Assembly: GCA_041567315.1 (NCBI GenBank)
Contig: JBFGCA010000037.1
Span: 1 to 38,075 of the forward strand
DNA from: JBFGCA01 sp041567315
Lineage (GTDB): Bacteria > Acidobacteriota > Thermoanaerobaculia > Multivoradales > JAHEKO01
Direction: 5' to 3'
Length of the DNA stretch: 38,075 nt
Shown: positions 7,235 through 15,174 of the stretch, one piece after another
How positions within the stretch are numbered: the first letter of the stretch is position 1
How the letters are laid out: each line of letters starts with the position of its first letter
Position numbers and translations under genes: made by a program
The notes under the pieces: model-generated
Databases searched by the model: none
What the model was told of the DNA's origin: nothing
What the model saw: the letters and a program-made list of their open reading frames with translations, nothing else

Positions 7235-8481
7235 GCCGGCAAGATCGCGAAGGCCCCCCGCCCGCACCGGCCCTCGACGGTCCCGGGCTCTATCTGCACC
7301 TGCCGTTCTGCTCGGCCATCTGCCCGTACTGCGACTTCTCGGTGACCACCGGCGGCGCCGCCCGACGCCGCCGCTTCGTCGACACCCTGATCGCCGAGAT
7401 CGCGCTGGCGGCAGCCGACCCCTGGCGGCGGCGCGACAACCGCGACGCCGAGACGCCGGGCACGCCCTTCGACACCGTCTATCTGGGTGGCGGCACGCCC
7501 TCCTGGTTCGAGCCCGAGGAACTGGACCGGCTGCTGGCCGCGCTGCGCCGCCAGCTGCCGGTGCGGGCCGACGCCTGGGTGCTGCTCGAGGCCAACCCGG
7601 AGGACGTCGACCGCCGGCGGCTCGAGGCCTGGCGGTGGCTGGGGGTCCGCACGCTGAGCCTGGGGGTGCAGTCCTTCGACGCCGGGCAGCTCGCCTTCCT
7701 CGGCCGGCGGCACGACCCGGCCACCGCCCGGCGGGCCGTCGAGCTGGCGCTCGGCGCGGACTTCGCCACCGTCTCCGTCGACCTCATCTACGCGCTCCCC
7801 GGCCAGGAGCCCGGCGGCTGGCGGCGCCAGCTCATGCAGGCGGTGCGGCTCGGCGCCCAGCACCTCTCCTGCTACCAGCTCACCGTCCACTCGCGGACGC
7901 CCTTCGGCGTCAAGCGGCGGCGCGGCGAGCTGACCGAGGCCGACGAGGAGACCCAGGCCGAGCTGCTGCTGCTCACCCACCGCTTCCTCGCCGACCGCGG
8001 CTTCGCCGGCTACGAGGTTTCCAACTTCGCCGCCGCCGCCGAGCACCGCTCGCCCCAAAACCTCAAGTACTGGCGGCACGTGCCCTACCTGGGCCTCGGC
8101 CCCTCGGCCCACTCCTTCGACGGCCGCCGCCGCTGGTGGAACCACCGCCGCCCCGCGCCCTGGTCCGCCGCCGTCGAGGCGCGGCGCCGCCCCCTCGCCG
8201 GCGACGAGACCCTGACCCCGGGCGAGCTGACTCTCGAGGCCATCGCCCTCGGCCTGCGCACCACCGACGGCGTCGACTTCGATAGCCTGCCCGTCGGCGG
8301 CACGGCGCTCTGGGAGCACAACCAGAAACTCGTCCAGCGCCTCATCGCCGCCGGTATGGCCCGCACCACCGGCCGCCGCCTCCGCCCCACCCTCCGCGGC
8401 CTGGCGGTCGCCGACGCCCTCGCCCGCTCCTTTGACCTGTCTCCCCTGACCGCCTCGCGGCCGGCCGCCGCCGCCGGGTAG
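7231..8481 (+). CDS. hemW: HemW-like radical SAM haem chaperone
   Basis: This 416-residue protein has the radical-SAM cluster motif CSAICPYC (CxxxCxxC) near residue 30, then the SAM-binding YLGGGTPS and the family motifs SLGVQSF, SVDLIYALPGQ and YEVSNFA. HemW proteins were long annotated as oxygen-independent coproporphyrinogen III oxidases. They differ from HemN in lacking an extra N-terminal cysteine and are now seen as haem-transfer proteins. The motif CxxxCxxC followed by Asp-Phe matches HemW rather than HemN. The ATG overlaps the lepA stop by four bases. Haem delivery fits a genome rich in cytochromes, such as the operon near the window end. Confidence 0.93.
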   Translation: MSRQDREGPPPAPALDGPGLYLHLPFCSAICPYCDFSVTTGGAARRRRFVDTLIAEIALAAADPWRRRDNRDAETPGTPFDTVYLGGGTPSWFEPEELDRLLAALRRQLPVRADAWVLLEANPEDVDRRRLEAWRWLGVRTLSLGVQSFDAGQLAFLGRRHDPATARRAVELALGADFATVSVDLIYALPGQEPGGWRRQLMQAVRLGAQHLSCYQLTVHSRTPFGVKRRRGELTEADEETQAELLLLTHRFLADRGFAGYEVSNFAAAAEHRSPQNLKYWRHVPYLGLGPSAHSFDGRRRWWNHRRPAPWSAAVEARRRPLAGDETLTPGELTLEAIALGLRTTDGVDFDSLPVGGTALWEHNQKLVQRLIAAGMARTTGRRLRPTLRGLAVADALARSFDLSPLTASRPAAAAG

Positions 8482-8933
8482 CCGCCTCGAATCCGCCGTC
8501 GATCGCTGGCCGTGACTGGTTCCAGCTCCAGGAGCAGCAAGTTCGTCGGCAAGTGGAAAAAGGGAAAGTCGAGAGCTGGGTAGGAGAGCCGATTTCGGTC
8601 CCCGAGACCAGCGCTGGACGCCGAGCTCGATGCCGTGGAATGTGGCGTTGCTCGAAAAAGCCGGTTGACCGGGAACCGTCGGACCGACGCGGCTCGGAGC
8701 GTCGCGCGCGAGGTGCGCATGGCTTCGGCAGTTCGCTATCGCCAACACCGTGAAGCGCTACATCGCCGGCCAAAGTTGTAGCTGTGGCGCGCAGATCGAC
8801 CTGGCCCGAAGCGCGCCCAGCCTCGGTAGTACCTGCGCGGCTGTGCCTGGAACTTCGAAGCTCGACCAACGTTCCCCCCTCTGCGTGCTCTTCCCGTACC
8901 GCTCGCTGGCGTAGAATCGTGCAATCGAGCGGC
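8482..8933. other. 452-base intergenic stretch with no recognised gene
   Basis: GC content is visibly lower than in the flanking genes and no open frame shows family motifs or the local codon bias. It contains a small palindrome, CGTCGGACCGACG, near 8679-8691. A TAGAAT -10-like hexamer at 8912-8917 is 16 bases before the VWA start. It may be decayed foreign DNA, but nothing in it can be assigned. Confidence 0.4.
8912..8917 (+). promoter_or_regulatory. Putative -10 element (TAGAAT) for the VWA gene
   Basis: TAGAAT lies 16 bases before the ATG at 8934, implying a leader of about 10 bases. No clear -35 is seen. The same GGCGTAGAATC-type string precedes the kinase gene at 24153. Confidence 0.35.
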
Positions 8934-10463
8934 ATGCGAACGGGTGCGGATCGTGATCCCTCAGCGCCAGGCTCGGGCAGCCTCACCGGGCTTCTCATCC
9001 GCCTGGCCGCGGCGGCAGTTTTCCTGGCCGGAGCGCTGTCTGCGGGCGCCCGGGCCGTCGGCGCCCGGCCGGCCGACGGGGCGGCGCCGGCCGGCGATGC
9101 CGGGGCCGGGCCGGCGGTGCGGCTGCTGCCGCCGGTCGAGGCGGCGCTCAGCGGGCGGGTCCGGCTGCGGACGGTGATCGGGCCGGAGCCGGTCGCGCGG
9201 GTCGTCTTTGTGCTGGACGACGCGGTCACGGTGGTCGACGAGCGGCCGCCGTTCGAGGCGCTGATCGACCTCGGGCCGCGGCCGCGGGAAGCGGAGGTCG
9301 AAGTCGAGGCCTACGACGCGGACGGCCGGCTGCTGGGAGGCGACCGGCTGCTCCTCGACCCGGCGGCCCGAGACCCCGAGGTGCGGATCGCGTCGCTGGT
9401 CGCCGACTCGGAACGAAGCCGGATGGAGCTGACCGCCGAGCTGGCGCTGCCGGCCGCAGAGGCGCTCGACCGGCTCGAGGTCTATTGGCGGCGGGAGCTG
9501 GTGGCGACCCTCCACGAGCCCCCCTACCGGGTCGTTTTCGACGACGCCCCGGACGCCGGCCCGGGCGTGGACGGCGACCGCTTCGCGCAGGTGGTGGCCC
9601 ACACCCGTGCGGGTGGGATCTTGGAGACGGTCGCGCTGCCCGCGGATCTGGGGCCGGTAGAGGCGATCGACGTCCGGCTGGTCGAGGTGCTGGCCTTGAT
9701 CGACGGCGGCGTCCGCGGCCCGCCGGAGCTGGACCGCGGCGACTTCCGCGTCCGATACGGCGGCGAGCGGTTGGCGCTGGAGCAGTTCGCGCCGCCCCAG
9801 GAGCTGCCGCTCGAGCTGGGCCTGGTGGTCGACGCCTCGGAGAGCATGACCCTCTGGCTCGAAGTGCTGCGCGAGAGCGCGGCCGGTCTGCTGCGGGGGA
9901 CCATCGGTCCCGCCGACCGCGCCTTCCTGGTCGAGTTCGACACCCGGCCCCGGCTGCTCGAGGCGGCGACCGGGAACGTCGAGCTGCTGACCTCGCGGCT
10001 CGAGGCCCTCGAGCCGCAAGGCGACACTGCGCTCCACGACGCCGTGCTGTTCGCGCTTCTGCAGTTCGAGCGGCAGGGGCGGCGGGCGCTGGTGGTGATC
10101 ACCGACGGCCTCGAGTACCGCAGCCACAACGCGCTGGGGACCTGCCTGGAGCAGGCCCGCGCCCTCGGCGTGCCGGTCTACTTCCTGATCACCGGCAGCC
10201 AGCTCAACGAGCACCGCAGCCCGCAGAACCGGCTGCTCGGCCTGCTCGCCGCCAGGAGCGGCGGTAGCCTTCACTATCTGCCCCGGCCGGCCGCTGCGGA
10301 GGCCCTGATCGCCCGGCTGCAGCGCGAGCTCGCCAACCAGTACCTGCTCGCCTTCTCGACCGACCGGGCGCTCAGCGGCGACGAGCTGCGCGCCCTCGAG
10401 GTCGACGCCCCGGGCCGCCGCCTCCGGGTCCGCGCCCTGCCCCGCGCCGACGGCGGGCGCTGA
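8934..10463 (+). CDS. Secreted VWA-domain protein of the Acidobacteria-associated type
   Basis: This is a 509-residue protein with an N-terminal signal or anchor (LTGLLIRLAAAAVFLAGALSAGARA). Beta-rich N-terminal regions are followed by a von Willebrand factor A domain in the C-terminal half. The metal-ion-dependent adhesion site is complete: DASES (near 300), the Thr in GDTALHDAV and the Asp in VITDGLE. The layout resembles the VWFA-related proteins abundant in Acidobacteriota. These are exported or membrane-associated proteins of unknown role, probably binding partners through Mg2+/Mn2+. ATG 8934 gives a clean signal peptide; longer frames upstream add a non-native leader. It is followed by a structured leader region and the catabolic cluster, with no evident functional link. 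Confidence 0.85.
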   Translation: MRTGADRDPSAPGSGSLTGLLIRLAAAAVFLAGALSAGARAVGARPADGAAPAGDAGAGPAVRLLPPVEAALSGRVRLRTVIGPEPVARVVFVLDDAVTVVDERPPFEALIDLGPRPREAEVEVEAYDADGRLLGGDRLLLDPAARDPEVRIASLVADSERSRMELTAELALPAAEALDRLEVYWRRELVATLHEPPYRVVFDDAPDAGPGVDGDRFAQVVAHTRAGGILETVALPADLGPVEAIDVRLVEVLALIDGGVRGPPELDRGDFRVRYGGERLALEQFAPPQELPLELGLVVDASESMTLWLEVLRESAAGLLRGTIGPADRAFLVEFDTRPRLLEAATGNVELLTSRLEALEPQGDTALHDAVLFALLQFERQGRRALVVITDGLEYRSHNALGTCLEQARALGVPVYFLITGSQLNEHRSPQNRLLGLLAARSGGSLHYLPRPAAAEALIARLQRELANQYLLAFSTDRALSGDELRALEVDAPGRRLRVRALPRADGGR

Positions 10464-10472
10464 GGGCGGTGA

Positions 10473-10556
10473 TACGATCGCGGCCGCTTGGGGCCGCGAT
10501 TCCGGGCGCGGCCGCGCCCGCCGCGCAACCGCCCGCTTGGGGAGCCCGACGGGCGG
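10473..10556 (+). promoter_or_regulatory. Promoter-like hexamer and triple inverted-repeat leader
   Basis: A TACGAT -10-like hexamer (10473-10478) is followed by three strong inverted repeats before the coxM-like start at 10579: ATCGCGGCC/GGCCGCGAT (10477-10500), the 16-bp palindrome GGGCGCGGCCGCGCCC (10504-10519), and CCGCCCG/CGGGCGG (10529-10556). The first could also end the upstream VWA transcript, although no T-tract follows. Because the downstream genes encode a molybdenum enzyme, a cis-regulatory RNA is possible but unproven. Confidence 0.4.
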
Positions 10557-10578
10557 GAGACTCCGGCCGGCAGATCCC

Positions 10579-11481
10579 GTGAAGCCCGCCCCGTTCCTCT
10601 ACGCCGCCCCCGACACGCTCGACGAGGCGCTGGCGCTGCTCGCCGAGCACGGCGACGAGGCCAAGCCGCTGGCCGGCGGCCAGAGCCTGGTGCCGATGAT
10701 GAACTTCCGGCTGGCGCGGCCGGCGGTGCTGGTCGACCTCAACCGGCTGGGCGAGCTGGAGTTCGTGCGGCGCGGCGAGGACGGCGGGCTGCGGCTGGGG
10801 GCGATGACCCGCCAGGCGCGGCTCGAGCGCGACCGGGAGGTGGCGGCGGCCAGCCCGCTGCTCGCCGAGACGGTGCCCTACGTCGCCCATCCCCAGATCC
10901 GCAACCGCGGCACGGTGGGCGGCAGCCTGGCCCACGCCGACCCGGCCGCCGAGCTGCCGGTGGTGGCGGTGGCGCTGCGCGCCCGGCTGCGGCTGGTCAA
11001 GGCCGGCGGCGAGCGCTGGGTCGAGGCGCGCGAGTTCTTCCGCGGGCTGCTGACCACCGCCCTCGAGCCCGGCGAGCTGGTGGCCGAAATGGCCCTGTCG
11101 CCGGCCGCGCCCCGCACCGGCTGGTCGTTCCTCGAGGTCGCCCGCCGCCACGGCGACTACGCGCAGGCGGGGGTCGCCGCCGTCGTGGTGCTGGACGAAG
11201 ACGGCGGGTGCCGCGAGGCGCGGCTCGTCTACCTGAGCGTCGGCGAGGTGCCGCTCGAGGCGGTCGAGGCGGGCCGCCTGCTGGTCGAGCGCGGTCTCAC
11301 CGGCGAGGCGATCGACGAGGCGGCGCGGCACGCCGCCGAAAGCGAGATCGAGCCCACGGGCGACATCCACGCCAGCGCCGCCTTCAAGCGCCACCTGGCG
11401 CGGGTGCTCACCGGACGGGCGCTCCGCGTCGCGCGAGAGCGGGCCGGCAACGGCGGCGCGGCGGCGGGGAGCGGCGGATGA
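10579..11481 (+). CDS. Xanthine dehydrogenase/CO dehydrogenase-family FAD-binding subunit
   Basis: This 300-residue medium subunit belongs to a molybdenum hydroxylase of the xanthine dehydrogenase/CoxM type. The FAD-binding motifs AGGQSLVPMM (about 30) and IRNRGTVGGSLAHADP (about 105-120) are present, and the CODH flavoprotein C-terminal domain follows. It passes electrons from the 2Fe-2S subunit to an acceptor through FAD. GTG 10579 is chosen because VKPAPFLYAAP matches the family N-terminus; a TTG at 10537 is possible but adds non-family sequence. The stop overlaps the next start (ATGA). The matching molybdenum subunit is encoded separately, about 6 kb downstream. Confidence 0.92.
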   Translation: MKPAPFLYAAPDTLDEALALLAEHGDEAKPLAGGQSLVPMMNFRLARPAVLVDLNRLGELEFVRRGEDGGLRLGAMTRQARLERDREVAAASPLLAETVPYVAHPQIRNRGTVGGSLAHADPAAELPVVAVALRARLRLVKAGGERWVEAREFFRGLLTTALEPGELVAEMALSPAAPRTGWSFLEVARRHGDYAQAGVAAVVVLDEDGGCREARLVYLSVGEVPLEAVEAGRLLVERGLTGEAIDEAARHAAESEIEPTGDIHASAAFKRHLARVLTGRALRVARERAGNGGAAAGSGG

Positions 11482-11990
11482 GCGAGCCGCGCCCGGCAGC
11501 CTCCTCACCGACCGCCCTCCGGGAGGTGACCGTCGAGGTCAACGGTGTCCGCTACAGCCGCGAGGTCGAGACGCGGCTGCTGCTCAGCGACTTCCTGCGC
11601 CGCGACCTGGGACTCACCGGCACCCACGTGGGCTGCGAGCACGGGGTCTGCGGCGCCTGCACGGTGCTCTTCGACGGCGAGCCGGTGCGCTCCTGCCTGA
11701 TGCTGGCGGTGCAGGCCGACGGCCACCGGCTGCGGACCGTCGAGGGCCTCGCCCCTGGGCCGGAGCAGCTCCATCCGCTGCAGCAGGCCTTTCGCCAGGC
11801 CCACGCCCTGCAGTGCGGGTTCTGCACGGCCGGCATCCTGATGACGCTGGTGGCCTTCCTCGAGCGCCGGCCGGATCCCGACGAGGCCGAGATCCGGCGC
11901 GCCCTGTCGGGCAACCTCTGCCGCTGCACCGGCTACCAGCACATCGTCGACGCGGTGCGGCTGGTGGCCGCCGGCCCGCCGGAGGGCTAG
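11478..11990 (+). CDS. 2Fe-2S subunit of a molybdenum hydroxylase
   Basis: This 170-residue small subunit carries the two [2Fe-2S] clusters expected of CoxS/XdhC-type proteins. The plant-ferredoxin motif CEHGVCGAC with a distant CLM is near residues 55-75. The second domain has QCGFCTAGIL and LCRCTGYQHIV near 115-155. All eight cluster cysteines are visible. It relays electrons from the molybdopterin site to the FAD subunit encoded just upstream, with which it overlaps by four bases. The enzyme is probably cytoplasmic, since no signal is seen. Confidence 0.95.
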   Translation: MSEPRPAASSPTALREVTVEVNGVRYSREVETRLLLSDFLRRDLGLTGTHVGCEHGVCGACTVLFDGEPVRSCLMLAVQADGHRLRTVEGLAPGPEQLHPLQQAFRQAHALQCGFCTAGILMTLVAFLERRPDPDEAEIRRALSGNLCRCTGYQHIVDAVRLVAAGPPEG

Positions 11991-11992
11991 GG

Positions 11993-13345
11993 GTGCCGGC
12001 GGCGCCGCCCGCCCCGGGCACCGGCGAGAGCGAGCTGCTCGCCTACCTCGAACGGCTCGAGGAGCGCTTCGCGAGCCGCGATCCCGAGCTGCGCGCCTTC
12101 CTCCCCGAGCCGGGCCGCTTCGACCGGCTCCGCGCCGAGGCGAGGCGGCGGTTCGAGCGGTTCCCCGACCCGGCGGCGCGGCCGCCGCTGTTCGGGGTGC
12201 CGGTGGGCGTCAAGGACATCTTCCACGTCGACGGCTTCCCCACCGCGGCCGGCTCGCGGCTGCCGCCCGAAGAGCTGGCCGGGCCACAGGCGGGCTGCGT
12301 CACCCGGCTGCTCGCCGCCGGGGCGCTGATCGCCGGCAAGACGGCGACCACCGAGTTCGCCTATTTCGCCCCCGGGCCCACCCGCAACCCGCGCCACCCC
12401 GGCCACACCCCCGGTGGCTCGAGCAGCGGCTCGGCCGCGGCGGTCGGGGCCGGCCTCTGCCCGCTGGCGCTCGGCACCCAGACCATCGGCTCGATCTGCC
12501 GTCCCGCCGCCTACTGCGGGGTAGTGGGCTTCAAGCCCACCTACGGGCGGGTGCCGCTCGACGGCGTGGTGCCGCTGGCGCCGTCGCTGGACCACGTCGG
12601 GGTGCTGGCGGCGAGCGCGGAGCTGGCGGCCAGGGCGGCCGCCGTGCTGTGCGACGGCTGGCGGCGGGTCAGGCCCGGCAGCCTGACGGGTGGGACCGCC
12701 GGTGCGGCGGGGGATTCCACCGCGCGCTCCCCGGCGTTACCGGTGCTCGGCGTCCCGGAGGGTCCCTACCTGGAGCGCGCCGAGCCCGCGGGACGCCGTG
12801 GCTTCGAGGCCGCCTGCGAGCGCCTGGCTGCGGCCGGCTGGAAGGTCCGCCGGATCCCCGCGCTCGACGATTTCGAGGCCATCGAGAGGCGCCACCGCCG
12901 GCTCGTCGCCGCCGAGGCGGCGGCGGTCCACGCCGACTGGTTCGCCCGCTACGGTGACCGCTACCACCCCAAGACCCGCGAGCTGCTGGAGGCCGGCCGA
13001 GGGGTGAAGCCCGAGCAACTGGCGGCGGACCTGGCCGGCCGCGAGGAGCTGCGCCGCCGGCTCGAGACGCAGATGACCGCCGAGGGCATCGACCTCTGGG
13101 TCTCGCCGGCCGCCCCGGGGCCGCCCCCGGCCGGGCTGGACGGCACCGGCGACCCGGTGATGAACCTGCCCTGGACCTACGCCGGGATGCCGGCGGCCAG
13201 CCTGCCGGCCGGCCGGAGTCGCTCGGGTCTGCCGCTGGGTCTCCAGCTCGCCGGCCGCCGGGACGCCGACGAGCAGCTCCTGGCCTGGGCCGCCGAGCTC
13301 GAGCCGGTGCTGGCGGAGATTGCCGGGGGGGCGGCGCCGGGATGA
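11993..13345 (+). CDS. Amidase-signature family hydrolase
   Basis: This 450-residue protein has the amidase signature. The catalytic Lys is in VGVKDIF (about 75), the Gly/Ser-rich motif is GGSSSGSAAAVGAG, and the nucleophile Ser is in TIGSICRPAAYCGVVGFKPTYGR. The central Ser is embedded in TIGS rather than the usual TGGS, a mild deviation. Such enzymes hydrolyse amides or carbamoyl compounds to acid plus ammonia. The GTG start lies two bases after the stop of the 2Fe-2S subunit gene, and the stop overlaps the fdrA-like start (ATGA). This coupling to a molybdenum hydroxylase and a carbamoyl-transfer pair suggests a step in nitrogen-heterocycle breakdown (inference). Confidence 0.9.
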   Translation: MPAAPPAPGTGESELLAYLERLEERFASRDPELRAFLPEPGRFDRLRAEARRRFERFPDPAARPPLFGVPVGVKDIFHVDGFPTAAGSRLPPEELAGPQAGCVTRLLAAGALIAGKTATTEFAYFAPGPTRNPRHPGHTPGGSSSGSAAAVGAGLCPLALGTQTIGSICRPAAYCGVVGFKPTYGRVPLDGVVPLAPSLDHVGVLAASAELAARAAAVLCDGWRRVRPGSLTGGTAGAAGDSTARSPALPVLGVPEGPYLERAEPAGRRGFEAACERLAAAGWKVRRIPALDDFEAIERRHRRLVAAEAAAVHADWFARYGDRYHPKTRELLEAGRGVKPEQLAADLAGREELRRRLETQMTAEGIDLWVSPAAPGPPPAGLDGTGDPVMNLPWTYAGMPAASLPAGRSRSGLPLGLQLAGRRDADEQLLAWAAELEPVLAEIAGGAAPG

Positions 13346-15141
13346 CCGTGCTGCGCCTCGAGGTGCGCCGCGGCAGCTACGCCGACTCCATCGTGCTGAT
13401 GGAGCTGCAGGCGACCCTCGCGGAGCTGCCCGGGGTGGAGGAGGCTGGAGCGGTGATGGCCAGCCCGGCCAACCTGGAGCTGCTCCGCGACCGCGGGCTG
13501 CTGGGAGCTCCGCCCGAGGCCGGACCCGAGGACCTGGTCCTGGCAATCCGAGCCGAGAGCGCCGAAGCCGCCGGCGCCGCGCTGGCCGAGGCCGCCGAGC
13601 TGCTGCGCCGGCCGCGCGGCGGCACTGAGGGCGCCTTCCGCCCGCGCAGTCTGGCCGCCGCCGTCCGCGCCCTGCCGGCGGCCGCCTGGGTGGCGGTGTC
13701 GGTGCCGGGGCGATGGGCGACGCGGGTCGCCCGCGAGGCCCTCGAGCTGGGCCGGAACGTCTTTCTCTACAGCGACAACGTCGCCCTCGAGGACGAGGTG
13801 GCGCTCAAGGACGAGGCCGCGCGGCGCGGCCTCCTGGTGATGGGGCCGGACTGCGGCACCGCCGTCGTCTGCGGCGTCGGGCTGGGCTTCGCCAACCGGG
13901 TGCGGCGCGGCGAAATCGGTCTGGTCGCCGCCTCGGGCACGGGTCTGCAGGTGGTCGCCAGCAGCGTCCACCAGCTTGGCGGCGGCATCTCGTGCGCCCT
14001 GGGCACCGGCGGCCGCGACCTCGGCGAGGCGGTGGCCGCACGCAGCGCTCTCCGGGCCCTCGACCTGCTAGCCCGCGACCCTGACACCCGGGTGATCGTG
14101 CTGCTCGGCAAGCCCCCGGCCCCCGCACCCGCCCGTCGTCTGCTGGCCGCCGCCGCCGCGGCCGGCAAGCCGGTGGTGGTCTGGTTCCAGGGCTACGCCC
14201 CGCCCGGCGACGGCGCCGGCGCGGTCCGCTTCGCCGCCGGCCCGGAGTCTGCGGCCGAGCGGGCGGTGGCGCTGGCGGCCGCCGGCGGCCGGCCCGACGA
14301 GATGGCGGACGCCCCGCCCGAGCGCGCCGTCTCCGGCTCGGCCGTCCGCGGCCTTTTCGCCGGCGGCACCCTGGCCCTCGAGGCGGCCCGTACCCTGACG
14401 GCTCTCCTGGGCCCCGTGAGCGGCAACGTCACGACGCCTCCCGAAACGCCTGGCACCCCTCCCGGCACCCCTCCCGTAACCTCTTCCGTAATCTCCTCTC
14501 ACGAAACGGCTGGCACCTCTTCCTCTTCCACCTCTTCCGTAATCTCACCCGTAATCTCGGCTCGCGAAAAGGGTGGCACCTCGCGGGGAGGGGGGCATTC
14601 GGTGGTCGATCTGGGGGCCGACGAGTACACCGTGGGGCGGCTGCATCCGATGCTGGACCCGGCGCCACGGGCCGAGATGATGCGGCGCGAGGCGGCCGAT
14701 CCCGGGGTCGGCACCCTGTTGCTCGACCTGGTGCTGGGCGACGGCTCGCATCCCGATCCGGCGGCGGTGCTGGCGCCGGCGGTGGCAGCGGCGGGGCGGC
14801 CGGGGCTGGAGATCGTCTTCGCGCTGGTGGGCACCGACGAGGACCCGCAGGGGCTGGAGGTGCAGGCCGAGCGGCTGACCAAGGCCGGCGCGGTGGTCTG
14901 CCGCTCGCTGCCGGCGGCGCTGGGCCGGGTCGTGGCGCGCCACGCCGAGCCGCCCGCCGCGGTCGGGCCACCCGTGCCGCTCGAGGCGCTGACTGCTCCC
15001 CCGGCGGTGATCAACGTCGGGCTGGAGAGCTTCGCCGCCAGCCTCGCCAGGCAGGGGGCCGAGGTGGTCCACGTCGAATGGCAGCCACCGGCCGGCGGCG
15101 ACGCCCGGCTGCTGGCCATCCTCGAGAAGATGAAGGGCTGA
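13342..15141 (+). CDS. fdrA: FdrA/AllF-like acyl-CoA-synthetase-fold protein
   Basis: This 599-residue protein resembles FdrA, related to succinyl-CoA synthetase. An N-terminal regulatory-like region is followed by the CoA-ligase-type domains with VMGPDCGTA, VAASGTGLQVV and ALGTGGRDLG. The C-terminal ligase-like half has RLHPMLDPAPR and LLLDLVLGDG. In E. coli, FdrA, YlbE and YlbF together form an oxamate carbamoyltransferase used in allantoin breakdown. The next gene here is a YlbE (DUF1116) homologue, so the pairing is conserved, but no YlbF-like gene is visible. The protein is longer than the E. coli form, accounted for by a Ser/Thr/Pro-rich insert (about 370-413) encoded by degenerate 60-base repeats. 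Substrate unknown. Confidence 0.85.
   Translation: MTVLRLEVRRGSYADSIVLMELQATLAELPGVEEAGAVMASPANLELLRDRGLLGAPPEAGPEDLVLAIRAESAEAAGAALAEAAELLRRPRGGTEGAFRPRSLAAAVRALPAAAWVAVSVPGRWATRVAREALELGRNVFLYSDNVALEDEVALKDEAARRGLLVMGPDCGTAVVCGVGLGFANRVRRGEIGLVAASGTGLQVVASSVHQLGGGISCALGTGGRDLGEAVAARSALRALDLLARDPDTRVIVLLGKPPAPAPARRLLAAAAAAGKPVVVWFQGYAPPGDGAGAVRFAAGPESAAERAVALAAAGGRPDEMADAPPERAVSGSAVRGLFAGGTLALEAARTLTALLGPVSGNVTTPPETPGTPPGTPPVTSSVISSHETAGTSSSSTSSVISPVISAREKGGTSRGGGHSVVDLGADEYTVGRLHPMLDPAPRAEMMRREAADPGVGTLLLDLVLGDGSHPDPAAVLAPAVAAAGRPGLEIVFALVGTDEDPQGLEVQAERLTKAGAVVCRSLPAALGRVVARHAEPPAAVGPPVPLEALTAPPAVINVGLESFAASLARQGAEVVHVEWQPPAGGDARLLAILEKMKG
14442..14580 (+). repeat. Three degenerate 60/63-base repeats inside the fdrA-like gene
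   Basis: CGAAACGCCTGGCACC (14442), CGAAACGGCTGGCACC (14502) and CGAAAAGGGTGGCACC (14565) begin successive units, spaced 60 and 63 bases apart. CCGTAATCTC-like strings lie between them. Both periods are multiples of three, so the frame survives. The sequence is less GC-rich than the flanks and encodes a Ser/Thr/Pro-rich linker. TGGCACC cores resemble small dispersed palindromic repeats of some GC-rich bacteria; that link is from memory. Confidence 0.7.
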
Positions 15142-15174
15142 ACGGCGGGACCGCGGGACGGAGGGAGCCAAGCG

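Noticed and set aside
3365..7267. A 1300-residue open frame on the minus strand running through lepA and into the S8 peptidase
   Set aside because: Only its last 589 residues form the peptidase; the rest is antisense to lepA and has no motif. Long antisense frames are common at this GC content.
14442..14580. A CRISPR-like array in fdrA
   Set aside because: Only three degenerate units, no constant repeat of 23 or more bases and no cas genes; it is coding tandem repeat.
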